A stretch of DNA of 64,000 nucleotides from assembly GCA_050633285.1 (NCBI GenBank), contig JBOEGG010000001.1, positions 310,001 through 374,000 on the forward strand, in the 5' to 3' direction. Position numbers and translations under genes: made by a program. Shown piece by piece: positions 52,338 to 61,661 of this stretch. Every line of letters starts with the position of its first letter. Position 1 is the stretch's first letter. Source of the DNA: UBA1672 sp050633285. GTDB lineage: Bacteria > Pseudomonadota > Alphaproteobacteria > Micavibrionales > Micavibrionaceae. Under the pieces are notes generated by a model. The model was not told where the DNA came from. It did no database searches and saw only the letters and a list, made by a program, of their open reading frames with translations.

Positions 52338-52901
52338 ATGGATATGTGGATTGTCTTGGGGGTTGTCGGTGTTATCGCCGTCCTACTAATAGTTTTATAC
52401 AACAGATTGGTCGCACTGCGCCAAACACGTGAGAATGCATTCTCAGATATTGATGTGCAGTTAAAACAACGTTTTAATCTGGTACCACAATTGGTCGAAA
52501 CGGTGAAGGGTTATGCCGCACACGAAAAAGAAACATTCGAGAATGTTACAAATGCAAGAGCACAAGTCGGCGCGGCAAAAGGTGCAACAGGTGAACGTGT
52601 AAATGCAGAAAATGTTTTAGGCGGTGCGTTGATGGGGTTATTGGCCGTGGCCGAGAATTATCCTGACCTGAAGGCAGATCAAAATTTCCAAAAATTGATG
52701 AGCGAGCTATCAGATATTGAAAATAAAATTGCGGCGGCACGTCGTTTCTTCAACAATGCTACGGCAGAATATAATACAGCAACACAGCAATTCCCTGCTG
52801 TATTGATTGCAAATATGTTTGGGTTCAGTCAGGAAGATTTCTTTGAGCTGGATGAAGCAGAAGCCGCAGCCGTTCACAAAGCCCCAGAAGTAAAATTCTA
52901 A
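52338..52901 (+). CDS. lemA: LemA family protein
   Basis: 187 aa. One N-terminal membrane helix (WIVLGVVGVIAVLLIVLYN), then the cytoplasmic or periplasmic four-helix coiled-coil domain with DIDVQLKQRFNLVPQLVETV, AENYPDLKADQNFQKLMSEL and ARRFFNNATAEYNTATQQFP, all invariant in LemA. AAGGG precedes the ATG. LemA commonly pairs with an M48 protease or TPM-domain protein, and an M48 gene follows after 32 bp. Confidence 0.93.
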   Translation: MDMWIVLGVVGVIAVLLIVLYNRLVALRQTRENAFSDIDVQLKQRFNLVPQLVETVKGYAAHEKETFENVTNARAQVGAAKGATGERVNAENVLGGALMGLLAVAENYPDLKADQNFQKLMSELSDIENKIAAARRFFNNATAEYNTATQQFPAVLIANMFGFSQEDFFELDEAEAAAVHKAPEVKF

Positions 52902-52933
52902 AATATATAGCTCAATAATATAAAGATATAATA

Positions 52934-54079
52934 ATGGCCAGTAGCACAATCGGCTTAAGCACACATATATGGAACAATAATTTACGCTGTATCTTGTTGT
53001 TGGTGTTTTATCCGGTGTTGATACTGGCCGTTTTTTGGGCGATGTGCTTTGCAATTGGCGCATCGCTTTTTCGTGAGGGTGCAACGAATATCTATCGTGC
53101 ATATGGTACTTCGACGCAGGAATTGATGGAGAATGGCGGTGCGCCTCCGGCTATGGATTGGTCATATTCGATTTCATTTGCAAATAATATTGCATATGAA
53201 TATTGGCCACTCATTCTAACGGGTGTTGTAATCTGGTTTCTTGTTTCGTGGTTTTTTCACACAAGCATGATCCGCTCACTTTCACGCTCACACCCTGTAT
53301 CAAGGCAAGATGAGCCTGAGCTCTATAACTTGCTTGAAAATCTATGTATTGGGCAAGGCATAGCAATGCCGCATCTGGAGATAATCGAAACGCATGCACG
53401 TAACGCCTTTGCCAGTGGTGTCCATAAGGGCAGCTATGCCGTAACAGTAACGCGTGGTCTCATGAATAGTCTGTCAAAAGATGAGCTAGAGGCAGTTTTG
53501 GGGCATGAGCTAACCCATATTCAAAACCGGGATGTACGCTTGTTAATTGTAACTGTGATTTTTACCGGCCTGTTCGGGTTCTTGGCACAAATCGTTTGGA
53601 GCAACTTGCGTTATAGCATGTTTTACAGCTCTGGCAGGCGGGGGAATAAAGGGGGGGTGGTTATTGCTATGTTGGCTATTGCCGCGGTTTTATGGCTTGG
53701 ATATATGGCAAGCCTGGTGATGCGCTTTGCTCTTTCACGTCGGCGTGAATATATGGCCGATGCGGGCGCAATTGAAATGACGAAAAACCCCGAAGCAATG
53801 ATGAGTGCCCTAATGCGTATTGCAGGACGTGATCGCATTCCTGAGGTGACGGACGATATCGCTATGATGTGTATTGAAAATCATAAATCATTCCTTGGCA
53901 TATTTGCAACACACCCACCAATCGAAAAACGTATCCGCGCAATATCCGAGGTTACTGGAACTCCTATCCCCGATCAGGCATCTTTGCCACCTATTGAACG
54001 TGAGAGTAGTTTCTCTGAACGTACACGTGATAAGTCCAAACGAGAAAATCCGTGGCTTATTAGGCAAAGACGGGATTAG
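52934..54079 (+). CDS. HtpX-like M48 family membrane zinc metalloprotease
   Basis: 381 aa. Hydrophobic helices at about residues 17-45 and 88-110 precede the catalytic domain. HExxH is in LEAVLGHELTHIQNRDVRLL near residue 192, with the third ligand in RRREYMADAGAIEMTKNPEA. Two more helices lie between (IVTVIFTGLFGFLAQIVW, VVIAMLAIAAVLWLGYMASL). IFATHPPIEKRI is the M48 C-terminal motif. Envelope protein quality control is the likely role, in partnership with lemA. Overlaps the convergent unknown gene by 20 bp. Confidence 0.9.
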   Translation: MASSTIGLSTHIWNNNLRCILLLVFYPVLILAVFWAMCFAIGASLFREGATNIYRAYGTSTQELMENGGAPPAMDWSYSISFANNIAYEYWPLILTGVVIWFLVSWFFHTSMIRSLSRSHPVSRQDEPELYNLLENLCIGQGIAMPHLEIIETHARNAFASGVHKGSYAVTVTRGLMNSLSKDELEAVLGHELTHIQNRDVRLLIVTVIFTGLFGFLAQIVWSNLRYSMFYSSGRRGNKGGVVIAMLAIAAVLWLGYMASLVMRFALSRRREYMADAGAIEMTKNPEAMMSALMRIAGRDRIPEVTDDIAMMCIENHKSFLGIFATHPPIEKRIRAISEVTGTPIPDQASLPPIERESSFSERTRDKSKRENPWLIRQRRD

Positions 54080-54620
54080 TATCTTCCTGATCCGAATGTT
54101 GATGCGCATAATGCGTCCGAGCCGTTCTTTCCTGTTGAGAGATATTTTGTAGCTCGACTGCAAGGCTTTCCGCTTCATCATATTGTAATGGAGTTAATAG
54201 GTTCGCTTTATGCAACGCGGCAACAATAACCATAGGTTCAACATTAGTAGATGAAACCCGTAAATCACAAGTGTTGAACGGAAGCGCTTGGATATCTTGC
54301 GTGTCGGGCAATAAGTTTGTAAGCGCTTCTACATAGCGTTCTTTTCTTTCTTTACTCTCTTCGCTTGTCGTAAAGTCATTAAATATAACACTTGTGGAGT
54401 AGTGGCCTTCACTCTCTTCTGTTTCTTGGATGTATGATGCATTGAAATTAAAAAGGGATTCTGCCTTTGTTTCTGCGGAGCCTGGGCGAGAAAACTCAAT
54501 ACTTGCAGAATATGCAGAATCCTCCAATGTGTTTGATCCTGTAACATGTGCTTTGCCTGTAAAATAAGGTGCACAATCTTTCGTATAACGCTCTTTAAAG
54601 TCTTTTAAAGCAGAAACCAT
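54060..54620 (-). CDS. Hypothetical soluble protein, 186 aa
   Basis: Not recognised. Polar, with many Ser/Thr/Glu. A beta-rich first part (ASIEFSRPGSAETKAESLFN, GHYSTSVIFNDFTTS) and a helical C-terminal region are seen, with no signal or membrane helix. It stands alone; 230 bp of AT-rich non-coding DNA lie upstream, and the 3' end overlaps the M48 gene. Confidence 0.58.
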   Translation of the reverse strand: MVSALKDFKERYTKDCAPYFTGKAHVTGSNTLEDSAYSASIEFSRPGSAETKAESLFNFNASYIQETEESEGHYSTSVIFNDFTTSEESKERKERYVEALTNLLPDTQDIQALPFNTCDLRVSSTNVEPMVIVAALHKANLLTPLQYDEAESLAVELQNISQQERTARTHYAHQHSDQEDTNPVFA

Positions 54621-54850
54621 GATTAAACCCCAATCCCAATATATTCTTATTATTATGAATTAAATGTTATAATCCTATGTAAAATATCAATGCAATACAT
54701 TTTTGCGCAATTTAATTTCTTTTAAATCCAATTAAATGAACTATTCGTTTTAAAAACGTATAAAGCAAAACCTTACCAATTCTCTTTGATATCTGTTAAG
54801 ATAAAGGGTATATAGAAGCATAATACTTAATTATTTTGGAGAAAAATAAA

Positions 54851-55573
54851 ATGCAAACAGATCGTTTTTCGCAAGTAGGTCAAAGCGACAAAGTCTTTGA
54901 TGCTGGCCTGCAAAAGCATTTTCAACGGGTCTATAACATCATGGCCTTGGGTCTGGCTGTGACAGGTGTAACTGCCTATGCGGTGTCGCAAATTCCTGGA
55001 ATTGAACAGGCTTATATGATGATGCGTAGTAATATGTTTATTGGTCTGGCTGTAATGGCTGCACCTATGATGTTGATGATGACATTGTTTGCACCGGGGC
55101 GTATGCAACGTGCATCTTTTCAGTCGCTAGTCATTGGATTTGTTGGGTTTTCCGCATTCTTTGGTGCTATACTTGGCTCAGTCTTTCTGATTTATTCGAC
55201 GGCAAGTATCGTCAAAACATTCTTTATTACGTCTGCAACATTTTCGGCGACATCAATTTGGGGGTATTCCACAAAACGTGATTTGTCTAGAATGGGGTCA
55301 TTGCTTGGAATGGCGGCAATTGGTTTATTTATAGCTATTATTGTCAATGTGTTTATGCAATCACCAATTATGCATTTTGTTATCTCTGGTGCTGGGGTTG
55401 TGATATACACAGGCCTGACTGCGTGGGATACACAAAACATTAAACGCATGTATAATTATTCAAATGGCGAATCATTGAATTCAAAGTTATCAATAATGGG
55501 CGCATTGAGCCTGTATATGAATTTCATTATGCTATTTCAATTCTTACTCCAATTTATGGGTAACAGAGAATAG
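54851..55573 (+). CDS. Bax inhibitor-1/YccA family membrane protein
   Basis: About 240 aa with seven hydrophobic helices. Family features: the N-terminal FDAGLQKHFQRVYNIMALGL, the SATSIWGYSTKRDLSRMGSL loop and a terminal GALSLYMNFIMLFQFLLQFM with the adjacent TAWDTQNIKRMY. BI-1 homologs are pH-sensitive calcium-leak proteins or FtsH-interacting proteins (YccA). The ATG with GGAG 8 nt upstream was taken in place of an in-frame TTG. Confidence 0.92.
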   Translation: MQTDRFSQVGQSDKVFDAGLQKHFQRVYNIMALGLAVTGVTAYAVSQIPGIEQAYMMMRSNMFIGLAVMAAPMMLMMTLFAPGRMQRASFQSLVIGFVGFSAFFGAILGSVFLIYSTASIVKTFFITSATFSATSIWGYSTKRDLSRMGSLLGMAAIGLFIAIIVNVFMQSPIMHFVISGAGVVIYTGLTAWDTQNIKRMYNYSNGESLNSKLSIMGALSLYMNFIMLFQFLLQFMGNRE

Positions 55574-55592
55574 TATAAAACGTATAATTCTG

Positions 55593-55622
55593 AAAAGCCC
55601 TGCATTGAGCGGGGCTTTTTTT
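55593..55622 (+). terminator. Terminator after the BI-1 family gene
   Basis: AAAGCCC, 11-nt loop, GGGGCTTT and a run of T. It lies about 20 bp after the stop codon. Confidence 0.85.
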
Positions 55623-55637
55623 ATTGTCTCTTTACTC

Positions 55638-55666
55638 TTGAAAATGTGAGCATAAACCAGTATCTA
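55638..55666 (+). promoter_or_regulatory. Candidate tRNA-Ala promoter
   Basis: TTGAAA (55638-55643), 17-nt spacer, TATCTA (55661-55666), placing transcription start about 12-15 bp before the tRNA. The -35 is good, the -10 only fair. Confidence 0.4.
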
Positions 55667-55685
55667 TATCCTCACCTTGTGATAA

Positions 55686-55761
55686 GGGCCCTTAGCTCAG
55701 CTGGGAGAGCGCATCGCTGGCAGCGATGAGGTCAGCGGTTCGATCCCGCTAGGGTCCACCA
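55686..55761 (+). tRNA. tRNA-Ala (anticodon GGC)
   Basis: 76 nt including an encoded CCA. Acceptor arms GGGCCCT and AGGGTCC pair with one G-U. The D-arm contains AGCTCAGCTGGGAGAG, the anticodon loop is CTGGCAG, and the T-arm contains GGTTCGATCCC. All arms are intact. No integrase or attachment-site duplication is visible next to it. Confidence 0.97.
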
Positions 55762-55814
55762 TAACATCCGTACACCCCTGCAAATCGTCCAAAAGCCTTA
55801 GTGGTAGATATGTG

Positions 55815-57332
55815 TCAAAGTAATGACGTTTTCTCTTTATTCCGTATTGTTTTTATATGTGAAAATATATCAAACAATATAGCTCTGCTATGCGGAAAAA
55901 TTAGTATAGATGGAAGGATACTAAGGCCTCCCACCATGATGAATAGGATTTTGAAGGAAATACTATAATCTATAATAACCTGTCCAACGCCCCATTGTAC
56001 AAAAACAAAGATGAACAAGGGCGGAACGTGAACAAGCACAAGGTTATATAGATTCTTTATACTGACAGGGCCACTTCTTCCAATAATATAGAACAACAAA
56101 GGAATTCTTAAATACTCGACAATTACGTAAGCTGCGGCAACGCCGACAATTCCATAGGGGAGCCCAATTATGAAAGAGGCGATGGTTGTAACCGATGTAA
56201 AAATCGACCAATAGAGGATCTCTTTCGAGCGTGCCTGAGAAATTAAAAGCCAACCAGTTGTGTTTGTAATTCCCTGTATAAGTAACAAGCTTGCAAGCCA
56301 ACGTAGTGGCTCTGCTGCCATAAACCATTCTGCTCCAAAAATAATATAAACGAGTGTGTCGGCATGCATGATGAAAACAACACCAATTGGCCATAACGCT
56401 AAAATTAGAATATGTGCAACACGTGTATAATTTCTTCTATAACGTTCCGCATCATCTTGCAGTTGGCTAAGCACAGGAATCATAATTTGAGCAACAGGCT
56501 CACTTAATCTTCTAAGGGGTAGCAACAAAATTTGATAGCTAAGCTTGTAATGCCCAAGTCCTGCATTACCAATAAACTTACCAATAAGGATGTCGTCCGT
56601 ATTACGTGACAGATAGTACATCAAATTTGATGCCGTCAGGTTTAGGCCAATTGTAAGGGAGGGTATAAACGCATTATCCCATTTAACCCAACGAGGTATC
56701 CATTGTGTGAAGCTCCAAATCATAATCATTCTGACAAAAGCTTCTATAATTTGTCTCCATACCAAAGCCCATATACCAAAGCCTGTGAGAGCCATTATGA
56801 TGGCGCCACCAGTGGCGAAAAAAACGGCAACTGTGGTTGCTAAAGATGATTTTCCGTGTTGAAGCTTCCGATTTAAAAGGGCGGCATGTTGGTTGGCTGC
56901 ACCTCGACATATAAAGGCGAGAGAGAGAACTTGGGCGAGTTCATATAATTGCGGTTGCTCGAAAAAATTTGCAATATATGGGGCGCTAAAAAACATAAGA
57001 ACGCTCATAATCGAAGCGACTCCTAAATTTGCCCAGAATAAAAAATTGAGTTCATCGCTGGATAAATATTTTTTCTGTACTGTCGCAAAATATAATCCAA
57101 AATTTTCAAAAACGGTAAGTAAAGCAATAGCGGTTGCTAGCATAGCCATAAGGCCAAATTCTTCCGGTCCCAAAAGTCGGGCGAGAATAATACTGCCACC
57201 TAATCCTATAATATTTGCTATAACTTGTGTAACGGCGACAGATGCAAACGCCTTTGCTGCGTTTTTACCTAAATTTTTTGAGAGATGTGACGTATCTGTA
57301 TCCGGATTACTGTATTTTTTAAAAAAACTCAT
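55815..57332 (-). CDS. Polysaccharide flippase (MOP superfamily, Wzx-like)
   Basis: About 505-aa integral membrane protein with 12-14 predicted helices, starting NAAKAFASVAVTQVIANIIG and the signature LGGSIILARLLGPEEFGLMA. Conserved ALLNRKLQHGKSSLATTVAV and GKFIGNAGLGHYKLSYQILL place it in the lipopolysaccharide biosynthesis/oligosaccharide flippase group. ATG with AGGA upstream; an earlier in-frame start was not used. It probably exports the glycan modified by the next two genes. Confidence 0.9.
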   Translation of the reverse strand: MSFFKKYSNPDTDTSHLSKNLGKNAAKAFASVAVTQVIANIIGLGGSIILARLLGPEEFGLMAMLATAIALLTVFENFGLYFATVQKKYLSSDELNFLFWANLGVASIMSVLMFFSAPYIANFFEQPQLYELAQVLSLAFICRGAANQHAALLNRKLQHGKSSLATTVAVFFATGGAIIMALTGFGIWALVWRQIIEAFVRMIMIWSFTQWIPRWVKWDNAFIPSLTIGLNLTASNLMYYLSRNTDDILIGKFIGNAGLGHYKLSYQILLLPLRRLSEPVAQIMIPVLSQLQDDAERYRRNYTRVAHILILALWPIGVVFIMHADTLVYIIFGAEWFMAAEPLRWLASLLLIQGITNTTGWLLISQARSKEILYWSIFTSVTTIASFIIGLPYGIVGVAAAYVIVEYLRIPLLFYIIGRSGPVSIKNLYNLVLVHVPPLFIFVFVQWGVGQVIIDYSISFKILFIMVGGLSILPSILIFPHSRAILFDIFSHIKTIRNKEKTSLL

Positions 57333-57436
57333 ATAATAAAATCCTAAATCAGCTGTCACCTATGTGTAAGATTATACTCTTACCTATAGAAATTTCTGTT
57401 CCTAATGCCGCGTTTTATAACATATTTATGAATGGC

Positions 57437-58510
57437 TCAGGTTTTTTTATTGGGAGGTATTAATCCAATTATATAATCACTATATTGTCCCAATATTTTC
57501 TTTACCAGAAGTGCCGCCATGATACTGGTAAGAAAAATAATACCGAATATAAACGGGTAATAAGTTAATCCAAATGGAATATCTATATAGTCACGTGCGC
57601 TACGAAACCCGACCAGAATATAAGGGTGTATGAAAAAAACAGCAAAACTTGTTCTCGCTATAATATCTACTATACGGCTTTGTACATGTTCAAATCTGTG
57701 AAGAAACACTAAGATTAAAACACAAAATATCAACTTTTGGAAAAGTATAATATCAACCCCCGCATACATAAACATAGCCTTGTGAGACGTTCCCTGCTGC
57801 TCTATGAAGAAGGTCTGCCCGATGAGCAATATTGTGAATGTACTCAACAAAATCCATTCTTTATTTTGGAATTTGTCATATATAGATGCTTTATAAATAG
57901 AGCAATATACCCCGAATAAATACACCGGAATATAATAGATGATAGATTGTGGTGTGAAGATATTTCCCACCGGTCTATGCATAAAAGCCGATACAGCGAG
58001 CAAAAATATAATAATTACACTTTGGTATAAGTGAGGAGCTTTAATGAAACGTACCCAAAGCGGCGACATTGCCGATATAGTGAGGCTAACCATTACAAAC
58101 CAGTATGCGGTTAAATGGCGTCCGGTTAGCATATAAAGAATATAGGGTTTTATATATTCATTATAGAAGCCCTTCCCCGCAGGCAAAAATAATCCCTCAT
58201 AATGATCGTTATGTGTCGTAATCATCCATATTATAATGGGTAAAGACATGATGACATAAGGAATGAATATAAATTTAATTTTCTTGGTGATGAAGGATTT
58301 AAAATTAAAGGATGCTTTTCTGGCATATGAAACGTGATGGAAGAGAAACCCTGATATAAAGTAAAAAAGTATGGTTCCCGCTGCTATAAAATTACCGATT
58401 AAGTTTTTAAAAGGGGTGTCTAATACAACACCGGCGGCACCAAAGCTGTGTATTGCGACGACAAGTATGATTGCAAGTGCTCTGAATTGATTAAGTGAGT
58501 TTAAAAACAT
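57437..58510 (-). CDS. Acyltransferase 3 family membrane protein
   Basis: About 357 aa, ten predicted helices. The N-terminal LNQFRALAIILVVAIHSFGA gives the R-A-x-A-I and H residues of acyltransferase 3 enzymes, which O-acetylate or otherwise acylate surface sugars. The C-terminus contains TSFAVFFIHPYILVGFRSAR. It starts 14 bp after the glycosyltransferase stop and is co-directional with the flippase, so O-acylation of a surface polysaccharide is a sound inference. Confidence 0.88.
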   Translation of the reverse strand: MFLNSLNQFRALAIILVVAIHSFGAAGVVLDTPFKNLIGNFIAAGTILFYFISGFLFHHVSYARKASFNFKSFITKKIKFIFIPYVIMSLPIIIWMITTHNDHYEGLFLPAGKGFYNEYIKPYILYMLTGRHLTAYWFVMVSLTISAMSPLWVRFIKAPHLYQSVIIIFLLAVSAFMHRPVGNIFTPQSIIYYIPVYLFGVYCSIYKASIYDKFQNKEWILLSTFTILLIGQTFFIEQQGTSHKAMFMYAGVDIILFQKLIFCVLILVFLHRFEHVQSRIVDIIARTSFAVFFIHPYILVGFRSARDYIDIPFGLTYYPFIFGIIFLTSIMAALLVKKILGQYSDYIIGLIPPNKKT

Positions 58511-58524
58511 AATTCTGTGCCGTA

Positions 58525-59415
58525 TTATTTTGACGAAGGCCAACCAAACTGATTAATCATAGCCTGTATTCTGTCGTCATTTTTATTATTCAATAGATTT
58601 TCATGATACAGCGCAACATCTTGAGAGCGTAACCAGCTGATAAGAGGCATCTTGTATGATGACTTAGATGTATATGACCCTTGTAAACGCGCCATCCAAA
58701 ATAACCAAATATCGTCGGCATTTGGACATATATCCATAAATATATCTTGCTCAATAATACGTTGATCAAAGGCATTAGGGGGGTAGAGCACTCCGCCGCA
58801 GCCTGTTGCAAAATTGAAATATTTATCTTGGTTTTTTGATATATCAAAATCCCATTCTGCATACGGGCATGGTGTTGTTTCATCGTGCATATGAATTTGA
58901 TGGACTCTGTGTCCAATAATATTTTGATAATCGCTATCCCAGTTTTTCGTCAGGCCTTCGAGCCATGTGTGAGGATAATATAAGTCATCATCCGCCGTGA
59001 CGATAAAAGCATCTGGGAATAATTTTAGTGTTGGAATTATTTTTTTATAAGATCCAATATCATCATAAATACGAATTTCAAAACTGTTATGGTCTAAGAG
59101 TGCAGTAACAGAATCGGGTAATAACTCCATATCTTTTTCGGCGATCCATAAGATGACATTGTCCGGCTGTATACTTTGTTTCAATAAGCATTTAAGAGTT
59201 AGAGCGAGCGTTGGAAATCGCGGCGGGTATGATGTAAGAGAGATAATTAAAGTGCTGGGCAGGTCATGCTTCTTGCTGTTTATTTTGCATGAAAATAATA
59301 AACGCGTCTTTATTTCATAAAAAATGGCACAGAAACTATGTTTTAAATAAGGAAGCTGCCTATTTTTGAACCGTGCATAACGCCATAATACAGCATGTTT
59401 TATTCGTTTTATCAT
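58525..59415 (-). CDS. Glycosyltransferase (GT-A type)
   Basis: 296 aa. STLIISLTSYPPRFPTLALT begins the nucleotide-sugar domain, and the DxD-type motif is VTADDDLYYPHTWLEGLTKN near residue 142. ATGCGGVLYPPNAFDQ and CPNADDIWLFWMARLQGSYT match a group of small glycosyltransferases from polysaccharide clusters. ATG preceded by GAGAG. First gene of the three-gene polysaccharide unit. Sugar unknown. Confidence 0.88.
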   Translation of the reverse strand: MIKRIKHAVLWRYARFKNRQLPYLKHSFCAIFYEIKTRLLFSCKINSKKHDLPSTLIISLTSYPPRFPTLALTLKCLLKQSIQPDNVILWIAEKDMELLPDSVTALLDHNSFEIRIYDDIGSYKKIIPTLKLFPDAFIVTADDDLYYPHTWLEGLTKNWDSDYQNIIGHRVHQIHMHDETTPCPYAEWDFDISKNQDKYFNFATGCGGVLYPPNAFDQRIIEQDIFMDICPNADDIWLFWMARLQGSYTSKSSYKMPLISWLRSQDVALYHENLLNNKNDDRIQAMINQFGWPSSK

Positions 59416-59651
59416 TGCTCTCTCATTTAGATGCTGCTTTAAAATCCAAGAGTAGACTTATTGCTAATAGTCTCTTTATATCTTTTCTCGATAGAGTATC
59501 AAGGCGAAACTATAAGATTCTATAATTAAAGTTATTCTTCAAAATTCAAATTATAATAATTGGCCTTTCGTGTATGTATCGTGCAACTGGTTTATGTATC
59601 TTGCTATCGGTGCTATGCTATTCATACGATGATGAAGTAAAGGGAGAAGGC

Positions 59652-60170
59652 ATGCTTATTTTACCTGGAAAAATCAGATGGTCTTTTATCCTCCTGGCTC
59701 TGTTTCTGATGATAATATCAGCTATGGTTTCCACCCTTATGATCCAAAAACTGGATAGCGGCATTACCGAGATGCGCAAGCAAGCATCAGAGGATGGTTT
59801 ACTCATTCAATCACTCTGGCAAAATATTTTACAAGATGAAAATAAGTCCCATTTGATGGTTATGTATGCGTTACTTGCCGAAGGGGATAGCCGCCCTGAT
59901 GCAAATGCATTACGCGCTGCTTATATTGATTTTCTTAAATTGGGTGCAGAGCAGGAACTATCTTTAAAAACCTTGCCGGATGTTCTGCAAAAACGCGAAA
60001 CGCAAATCTTTCAAAAGATTGAACGTATTGATGAAACATATTTGCAAAAACAAGACAATGAACGTGCGATTGAAGTTCTATCACAACGGAAAAGCTTTAT
60101 TATGAATATCGCGTTGTTTTTTCAACTTTTCAGTCTCGCTGTCATTACAATTGTACGTGATTTGAAGTAG
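59652..60170 (+). CDS. Hypothetical membrane protein with periplasmic helical domain
   Basis: 172 aa from the ATG behind AGGGAGAAGG. A transmembrane helix at about 10-30 (FILLALFLMIISAMVSTLMI), a helical extracytoplasmic stretch of about 100 residues, and a C-terminal helix (MNIALFFQLFSLAVITIV). The topology resembles four-helix-bundle sensor domains without any output domain. Not recognised. 236 bp upstream and 116 bp downstream hold nothing clear. Confidence 0.6.
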   Translation: MLILPGKIRWSFILLALFLMIISAMVSTLMIQKLDSGITEMRKQASEDGLLIQSLWQNILQDENKSHLMVMYALLAEGDSRPDANALRAAYIDFLKLGAEQELSLKTLPDVLQKRETQIFQKIERIDETYLQKQDNERAIEVLSQRKSFIMNIALFFQLFSLAVITIVRDLK

Positions 60171-60286
60171 TCCGCTTTGCATAAAAATCCTTATTTCACT
60201 TCTGATTCTATGCGTATGTGCTATGTATGCCTTGAATATTAAATCTATAGGGCGGTTTGCGCACTATGAACGAGGTGCGCTTTTAT

Positions 60287-61132
60287 ATGTTTAAACTATA
60301 TCAAATGAATTCATTATCCATTGTTGAAGTCGGAGATGAGGGCGTATATGCCGAGAATATTTCGGATAGTGAAGATGACGCGCCGATGCCGGTTTATCAA
60401 GCACCTGATTACGTAGAAGTGGGCGATGCGGTAGATGCTTTCCTTTATCGTGATTCCTCTGGCAGGCTTGTTGCAACAATGCAAAGCGCATATGTCGAAG
60501 TAGGACAATGTGCCAACCTTGAGGTTGTTTCATCCTCACAGCATGGTGTGTTTCTGAATTGGGGTATGCCCAAAGATTTGTTCCTCCCGGACTCAGAGCA
60601 AGCCTACTACGTGGATGATGGAGATTTTTGTGTTGTCTATGTCTATATGGATAAAGAGGGGCGTCCTGTCGCAAGCTCAAAGCTTTATCGTCATCTCAGT
60701 GAAAAGCAAGATGACCTTGTGATCGGTCAGGCGGTTGACTTGTTAATTTCTGATGAGACAGATCTTGGATATAAGGCCGTGATTAACCATACGCAATTAG
60801 GGTTGATTTACCACAATGAATTATCGCAACCTCTACAATTGGGAGTGAGGATGCGTGGCTGGGTAAAAGAAATTCGTGAAGATGGTAAGATTAATCTGAA
60901 TATTAATGCACTCGACAGTGAAACCCGTGATGAGTTAGAGCAGAAAATATTATTTGAGTTAGAGCAGGCGGGTGGGCGCTTAGATATGTCTGATAAAAGT
61001 GCCCCTGAGGAAATTTATCGTATGTTTAAGGTCAGTAAAAAGAATTTTAAACGTGCGCTGGGAAGTCTATATAAACAACGCCTGATTACTATTTCTGCCG
61101 AATATATAGAACGCGTTTCTCCGTCCGAATAA
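60287..61132 (+). CDS. CvfB-like S1 domain RNA-binding protein
   Basis: About 281 aa. S1-type beta domains are visible: VEVGDEGVYAENISDSEDDA, VEVSS-like HGVFLNWGMPKDLFLPDSEQ, and GLIYHNELSQPLQLGVRMRG followed by WVKEIREDGKINLNI. A C-terminal winged helix contains SAPEEIYRMFKVSKKNFKRA. This is the CvfB/YitL arrangement. I take the ATG with GAGGTG upstream (MFKLYQMNSL) over the earlier starts. Role: RNA binding, virulence-gene regulation in Staphylococcus; unknown here. Confidence 0.88.
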   Translation: MFKLYQMNSLSIVEVGDEGVYAENISDSEDDAPMPVYQAPDYVEVGDAVDAFLYRDSSGRLVATMQSAYVEVGQCANLEVVSSSQHGVFLNWGMPKDLFLPDSEQAYYVDDGDFCVVYVYMDKEGRPVASSKLYRHLSEKQDDLVIGQAVDLLISDETDLGYKAVINHTQLGLIYHNELSQPLQLGVRMRGWVKEIREDGKINLNINALDSETRDELEQKILFELEQAGGRLDMSDKSAPEEIYRMFKVSKKNFKRALGSLYKQRLITISAEYIERVSPSE

Positions 61133-61163
61133 TCAATTTACAGGTATGATTTTTACTGTTATC

Positions 61164-61188
61164 CACAGTACGGATGACCGAAACTGTG
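61164..61188 (+). other. Small inverted repeat between cvfB-like and acpP
   Basis: CACAGT (61164-61169) and ACTGTG (61183-61188) with a 13-nt loop, without a proper T-tract. It could weakly terminate the cvfB-like gene or belong to the acpP promoter. Confidence 0.25.
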
Positions 61189-61255
61189 TAAAAACTTCTT
61201 TATCTTTCCAAATCACTATGTTAAAGCGTTGCGGATGAATGTTACAGGAGGTATT

Positions 61256-61321
61256 ATGCTTTCTACATTCGCTATAGGTTTACGAATACGTTTTAAAAAG
61301 ATAAGGATTTATTATGAGTGA
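61256..61321 (+). CDS. Possible 21-codon leader peptide overlapping acpP
   Basis: ATG preceded by a perfect AGGAGGT (61246-61252; spacing 3 nt). The frame MLSTFAIGLRIRFKKIRIYY plus Glu ends in TGA 8 nt inside acpP. The peptide is basic and has no relatives I know. The strong Shine-Dalgarno, better than that of acpP itself (TAAGGA), suggests real translation and a possible coupling or control device. Confidence 0.4.
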   Translation: MLSTFAIGLRIRFKKIRIYYE

Positions 61322-61553
61322 TATCGCCAATCGCGTGAAAAATATCGTTGTTGAACATTTGGGCGTCGAAGAAGACAAAGTTGTAGAAGGCGCAAGTTTC
61401 ATTGATGATCTTGGTGCAGACTCACTTGATACAGTTGAACTTGTTATGGCATTTGAAGAGGAATTCAGCATTGAAATCCCTGATGACGCAGCAAAAGACA
61501 TTCAAACTGTTGCAGATGCTGTGAATTTCATCAAAGCAAATTCAGGTGAATAA
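61314..61553 (+). CDS. acpP: Acyl carrier protein
   Basis: 79-aa acidic carrier of growing fatty acyl chains. The phosphopantetheine serine is in DDLGADSLDTVELVMAFEEE (Ser37). Helices and length are standard. It is followed by fabF and mltG as in many proteobacteria, so fatty-acid synthesis is linked to cell-wall glycan termination. Confidence 0.97.
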   Translation: MSDIANRVKNIVVEHLGVEEDKVVEGASFIDDLGADSLDTVELVMAFEEEFSIEIPDDAAKDIQTVADAVNFIKANSGE

Positions 61554-61661
61554 TTTAAGCATGTGATGCTTGGGTTATCCGAATAAATACATATTTCAGC
61601 CCGCTTGCGGGCTGTGATGCTATCTAAAGGGATACTTTCCCGCTTTAAAAAGGAATATCAG

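Noticed and set aside
55686..55761. tRNA-Ala as integration site of a genomic island
   Set aside because: No integrase gene, no duplicated 3' tRNA end and no change of gene type is seen next to it within the window.
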